64,000 nucleotides of DNA from a bacterium (GTDB lineage: Bacteria > Oederibacteriota > CAKKQC01), in the NCBI GenBank assembly GCA_919901855.1, contig CAKKQC010000006.1, positions 155,896-219,895 of the forward strand, given 5' to 3'. Each line of letters starts with the position of its first letter. The first letter of the stretch is position 1. Positions 61,495 through 64,000 of the stretch are shown here, piece after piece. The notes beneath the pieces were generated by a model. That model saw only the letters and a list, made by a program, of their open reading frames with translations. It searched no databases and was not told where the DNA came from. The translations under genes were made by a program, and so were the position numbers.

Positions 61495-63929
61495 GTGTAA
61501 GAGCCGCCATCAGCCTTCAGGCCGTAATCGATTCCCTTCCCTTCTACGTCTTGTTGGTGGATGAAGACCATCGCATCCTGCTCGCGAACCGGGCGGTTGG
61601 CTCCGCTGTGGGGATGGATCCGGCTGCCTTGGCCGGTCAGTATTGCCCCAGGGCGATGCACGGGCTTGATGCGCCCTTCCCCGGTTGTCCATTGGAGGAC
61701 GCCGTCAGGGAGGTGGGAGCCGTCGAGAAGGAACTGTACGACGAGAGGGACGGACGCTGGATGAGATCATGCGTCTACCCCGTGGATCTTCCCCATGGAG
61801 AAGGGAAGAGGGTCTTCTTCCACACCGTGCATGATATTACCGTAGAAAAGCACGGGCAGGCGGAGAAGGAACGCGCCAATCAAAACCAAAGCATGCTCAA
61901 CGCTCTTCTGCGAATCTCCCTTGAAGATACTTCTCTTCCCGAGATGCTCGGCAAAATGCTCAAGACGGTATTGTCGGTATCCTGGCTGAATATCCTTCCG
62001 AAGGGCGCGATATTCCTGATGGAGGGTAGTCCGGAACGGCTCGTGTTGATGGTCCAGCAGGGCCTTTCGCCCTTCCTGCAGGATTCGTGCAGGAACGTCG
62101 CTTTAGGCCAATGCCTGTGTGGGAGAGCGGCCCTTTCCCGAAAGACGGTTTTCACGGATCACCTCGATGCCTCCCACGAAATCACCTACGAAGGCATTCA
62201 ACCTCACGGTCATTTCTGCGTTCCAATCACGAGTGGGCAGGAAGTGCTGGGAGTTCTCAGTGTTTACATCTCAGCGGGGCATTCGCGCGACCTGAGAGAA
62301 GAGGAGTTCCTTGGCGCGGTTGCGAGTGTAATCGCGGGCGCGATCAGACATCGGAGGGCGGAGGACGCAAGGGAGAACGCCACCGCGGCACTGGGGTCGT
62401 CCGAGGAGACGTTGCGGACGATATTCGAAGACATGCGGGATGGCATCCTGGCCGCCGATGTGGAGACACGACGGTTCGTAACGGTCAACGGGGCGATCTG
62501 TCGGATGCTCGGTTACACGCGCGAGGAGCTCATGGCTCTAGGGGTGCTGGACATCCACCCGGCGGAGGATATTCCCCGGATTGGGAAAGTGTTCGGGCGG
62601 ATGGCGATGGGCGAGGTGTTGGAGCCCTCCACGCTGCGCATGAAACGGAAGGACGGGTCTGTGTTCTTCGTCGACATCAACGGGACTGCGATTGTGCTCA
62701 AAGGGCGACGTTGTGCGGTCGGCGTCTTCCGGGACATAACCGATCGCAAGGTTGCGGAAGCCGAGCGCGGGAAGCTCGAGGACCAGCTCCGGCAGGCGCA
62801 AAAGATGGAGGCTATCGGCCGGCTGGCTGGTGGGGTCGCGCACGATTTCAACAACGCGCTCACCGTCATCATGGGTTTCACGGATCTTCTGTTGATGGGG
62901 ACACTCGAAGACGGGGTGACCCGACAACGGATGACGGCGATCCGGAAGTCGGCCGAGCACGCGGCATCTCTGACAAGACAGCTTCTCGCGTTCAGCCGGA
63001 GGCAGGTGTTGCAGCCTCACGTGTTGAACCTGGGCGACACGGTCGCCGGGATGGAGCAGATGATCCGCCGGCTGGTCGGGGAGGACATCGAGGTCAGGCT
63101 GACTCTCGATTCCGCCGCGGGGATGGTGATGGCGGACCCTGGCCAGATCGGGCAGGTACTCATGAATCTCGCGGTCAACGCGCGGGATGCCATGCCAGGC
63201 GGTGGCAAGCTCGTGATCGAGGTGGCCAATGCAGATCTATCCGGATCAGCGGACGCCGAAGGGCTGCTCGCCTCGAGTCCCCACCCTTGCGTCATGCTGG
63301 CCGTAAGAGATACCGGCATGGGGATGGACGCGGAGACGAAGACCAGGATCTTCGAGCCCTTCTTCACCACGAAGGCGGAGGGTCACGGCACCGGGCTTGG
63401 GCTCTCGACGGTATTCGGAATTGTCCAGCAGAGCGGGGGAACCATCTCGGTCGGCAGCGATCCGGGCCACGGGACCACGTTCAAGGTATACCTGCCCCGG
63501 GTTGATGAGGTAGTGGCCACCGCAGCGGAATCGGCCAAACATGGGCCGGCCACAACTCCAGGGGAGGTGGCCACGGTCCTTGTCGCCGAGGACGAAGAGG
63601 GCGTGCGGGAACTGGTTCGCGAGGTTCTCGAGAGCGCTGGCCACCGCGTCCTGGTGGCGGTGAGTCCCGAGGCTGCACTTACAGTCGGATTGAAGATGGA
63701 CGGGCGGCTGGACCTTCTGCTCACCGACATGATAATGCCGGGGATGACCGGGAAGGACCTGGCCGGACGACTTCAGGCGAAGGCTCCGGGTCTCCGGGTT
63801 CTCTTCATGTCCGGGTACACGGCGCAGGTCGCCGGTGGCCAGCAACTGCTCGCTGCCGGTGACGCGTTCATCCAGAAGCCGTTCACGCCGGCCGCGCTCC
63901 TCGAGAGGATCCGGGAGGTGCTGGCGTGA
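61491..63929 (+). CDS. Hybrid histidine kinase (PAS-GAF-PAS-HisKA-HATPase-REC)
   Basis: The 812-residue protein has an N-terminal PAS domain (about 8-125) with two or three Cys in the segment YCPRAMHGL...FPGCPLED. A GAF domain (about 150-295, with LGQCLCGRAALSRKTVF), a second PAS (about 310-430), HisKA (GGVAHDFNNALTV), HATPase (NLAVNARDAMPGGG) and a receiver (LLLTDMIMPGMTG) follow. The first 900 bases are visibly less GC-rich than the kinase half, as if a sensor module from elsewhere had been joined to a duplicated kinase core. ATGA overlap with the preceding kinase. Confidence 0.93.
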   Translation: MSVRAAISLQAVIDSLPFYVLLVDEDHRILLANRAVGSAVGMDPAALAGQYCPRAMHGLDAPFPGCPLEDAVREVGAVEKELYDERDGRWMRSCVYPVDLPHGEGKRVFFHTVHDITVEKHGQAEKERANQNQSMLNALLRISLEDTSLPEMLGKMLKTVLSVSWLNILPKGAIFLMEGSPERLVLMVQQGLSPFLQDSCRNVALGQCLCGRAALSRKTVFTDHLDASHEITYEGIQPHGHFCVPITSGQEVLGVLSVYISAGHSRDLREEEFLGAVASVIAGAIRHRRAEDARENATAALGSSEETLRTIFEDMRDGILAADVETRRFVTVNGAICRMLGYTREELMALGVLDIHPAEDIPRIGKVFGRMAMGEVLEPSTLRMKRKDGSVFFVDINGTAIVLKGRRCAVGVFRDITDRKVAEAERGKLEDQLRQAQKMEAIGRLAGGVAHDFNNALTVIMGFTDLLLMGTLEDGVTRQRMTAIRKSAEHAASLTRQLLAFSRRQVLQPHVLNLGDTVAGMEQMIRRLVGEDIEVRLTLDSAAGMVMADPGQIGQVLMNLAVNARDAMPGGGKLVIEVANADLSGSADAEGLLASSPHPCVMLAVRDTGMGMDAETKTRIFEPFFTTKAEGHGTGLGLSTVFGIVQQSGGTISVGSDPGHGTTFKVYLPRVDEVVATAAESAKHGPATTPGEVATVLVAEDEEGVRELVREVLESAGHRVLVAVSPEAALTVGLKMDGRLDLLLTDMIMPGMTGKDLAGRLQAKAPGLRVLFMSGYTAQVAGGQQLLAAGDAFIQKPFTPAALLERIREVLA

Positions 63930-64000
63930 CGAGACCGGGCAGAGCGGGGGCTGCGGCGGAAGGATCCGGCCTGATCCGTGCCGCGCAGGCATGCGGAGCG
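63926..64000 (+). CDS. Possible start of a further gene, cut by window edge
   Basis: A GTG overlaps the stop of the hybrid kinase (GTGA), the same arrangement used by many genes here, and the frame stays open for 25 codons to the window end. No domain can be recognised in so short a stretch. The call rests only on the overlap pattern. Confidence 0.35.
   Translation, partial: MTRPGRAGAAAEGSGLIRAAQACGA

Overview
The window is GC-rich chromosomal DNA from a diderm (Gram-negative type) bacterium. It encodes a peptidoglycan and division cluster, a type IV pilus machine with an outer-membrane secretin, PilP/PilQ-type envelope proteins and an outer-membrane barrel-like protein. GTG starts and 4-base ATGA/GTGA gene overlaps are very common, so long runs look translationally coupled. 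The FlgD-like C-terminal domain on a secreted protein, the PorV-like barrel and the many hybrid histidine kinases resemble GC-rich metagenomic lineages such as Elusimicrobiota. The phylum is an inference and cannot be fixed from this window. No rRNA, tRNA or CRISPR array was seen.

Layout. 1-9607: dcw cluster murD(partial)-ftsW-murG-murC-murB-ddl-ftsQ-ftsA-ftsZ, with an unusual FtsZ. 9621-12579: secreted amidase, pgeF, aroE. 12569-21393: pilT-pilT2-pilC, a prepilin-peptidase fragment, then pilMNOPQ, followed by aroC and aroK as in many pilMNOPQ-aro clusters. 23157-26143: zinc-ribbon/TPR membrane protein, a TPR-Roadblock protein with a good sigma-70 promoter, and a stand-alone Roadblock protein. 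26140-29930: YfhO-like membrane protein and a secreted protein. 29934-31003: a complete RAYT-type (Y1 transposase) element bounded by 26-bp inverted repeats. 31057-33330: thioredoxin-like lipoprotein lacking the first active-site Cys, enolase, single receiver.

33331-42196 holds what I regard as the most interesting system. A sigma-54 activator (37054-38421) lies between two consensus sigma-54 promoters. One drives a hybrid kinase on the minus strand. The other drives an operon of a secreted FlgD-tailed protein, a barrel-like protein and a kinase. Each promoter has a nearly identical 13-bp palindrome about 100 bp upstream. A group II intron has inserted directly before the activator start codon.

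42203-49045 (minus strand): a translationally coupled FAD-oxidoreductase / membrane protein / hybrid kinase operon, then a REC-pseudokinase and a REC-TM-histidine kinase. 49174-51311: PAS kinase plus NarL-type regulator, flanked by two near-identical GTAGGG-N4-CCCTAC palindromes. 51541-63929: a chemosensory operon cheW-cheR(TPR)-cheW-PilJ-type MCP-cheA(REC)-cheB, running into two large hybrid kinases. The PilJ-type receptor and the pilus genes suggest that this pathway controls type IV pili, but this is inferred.
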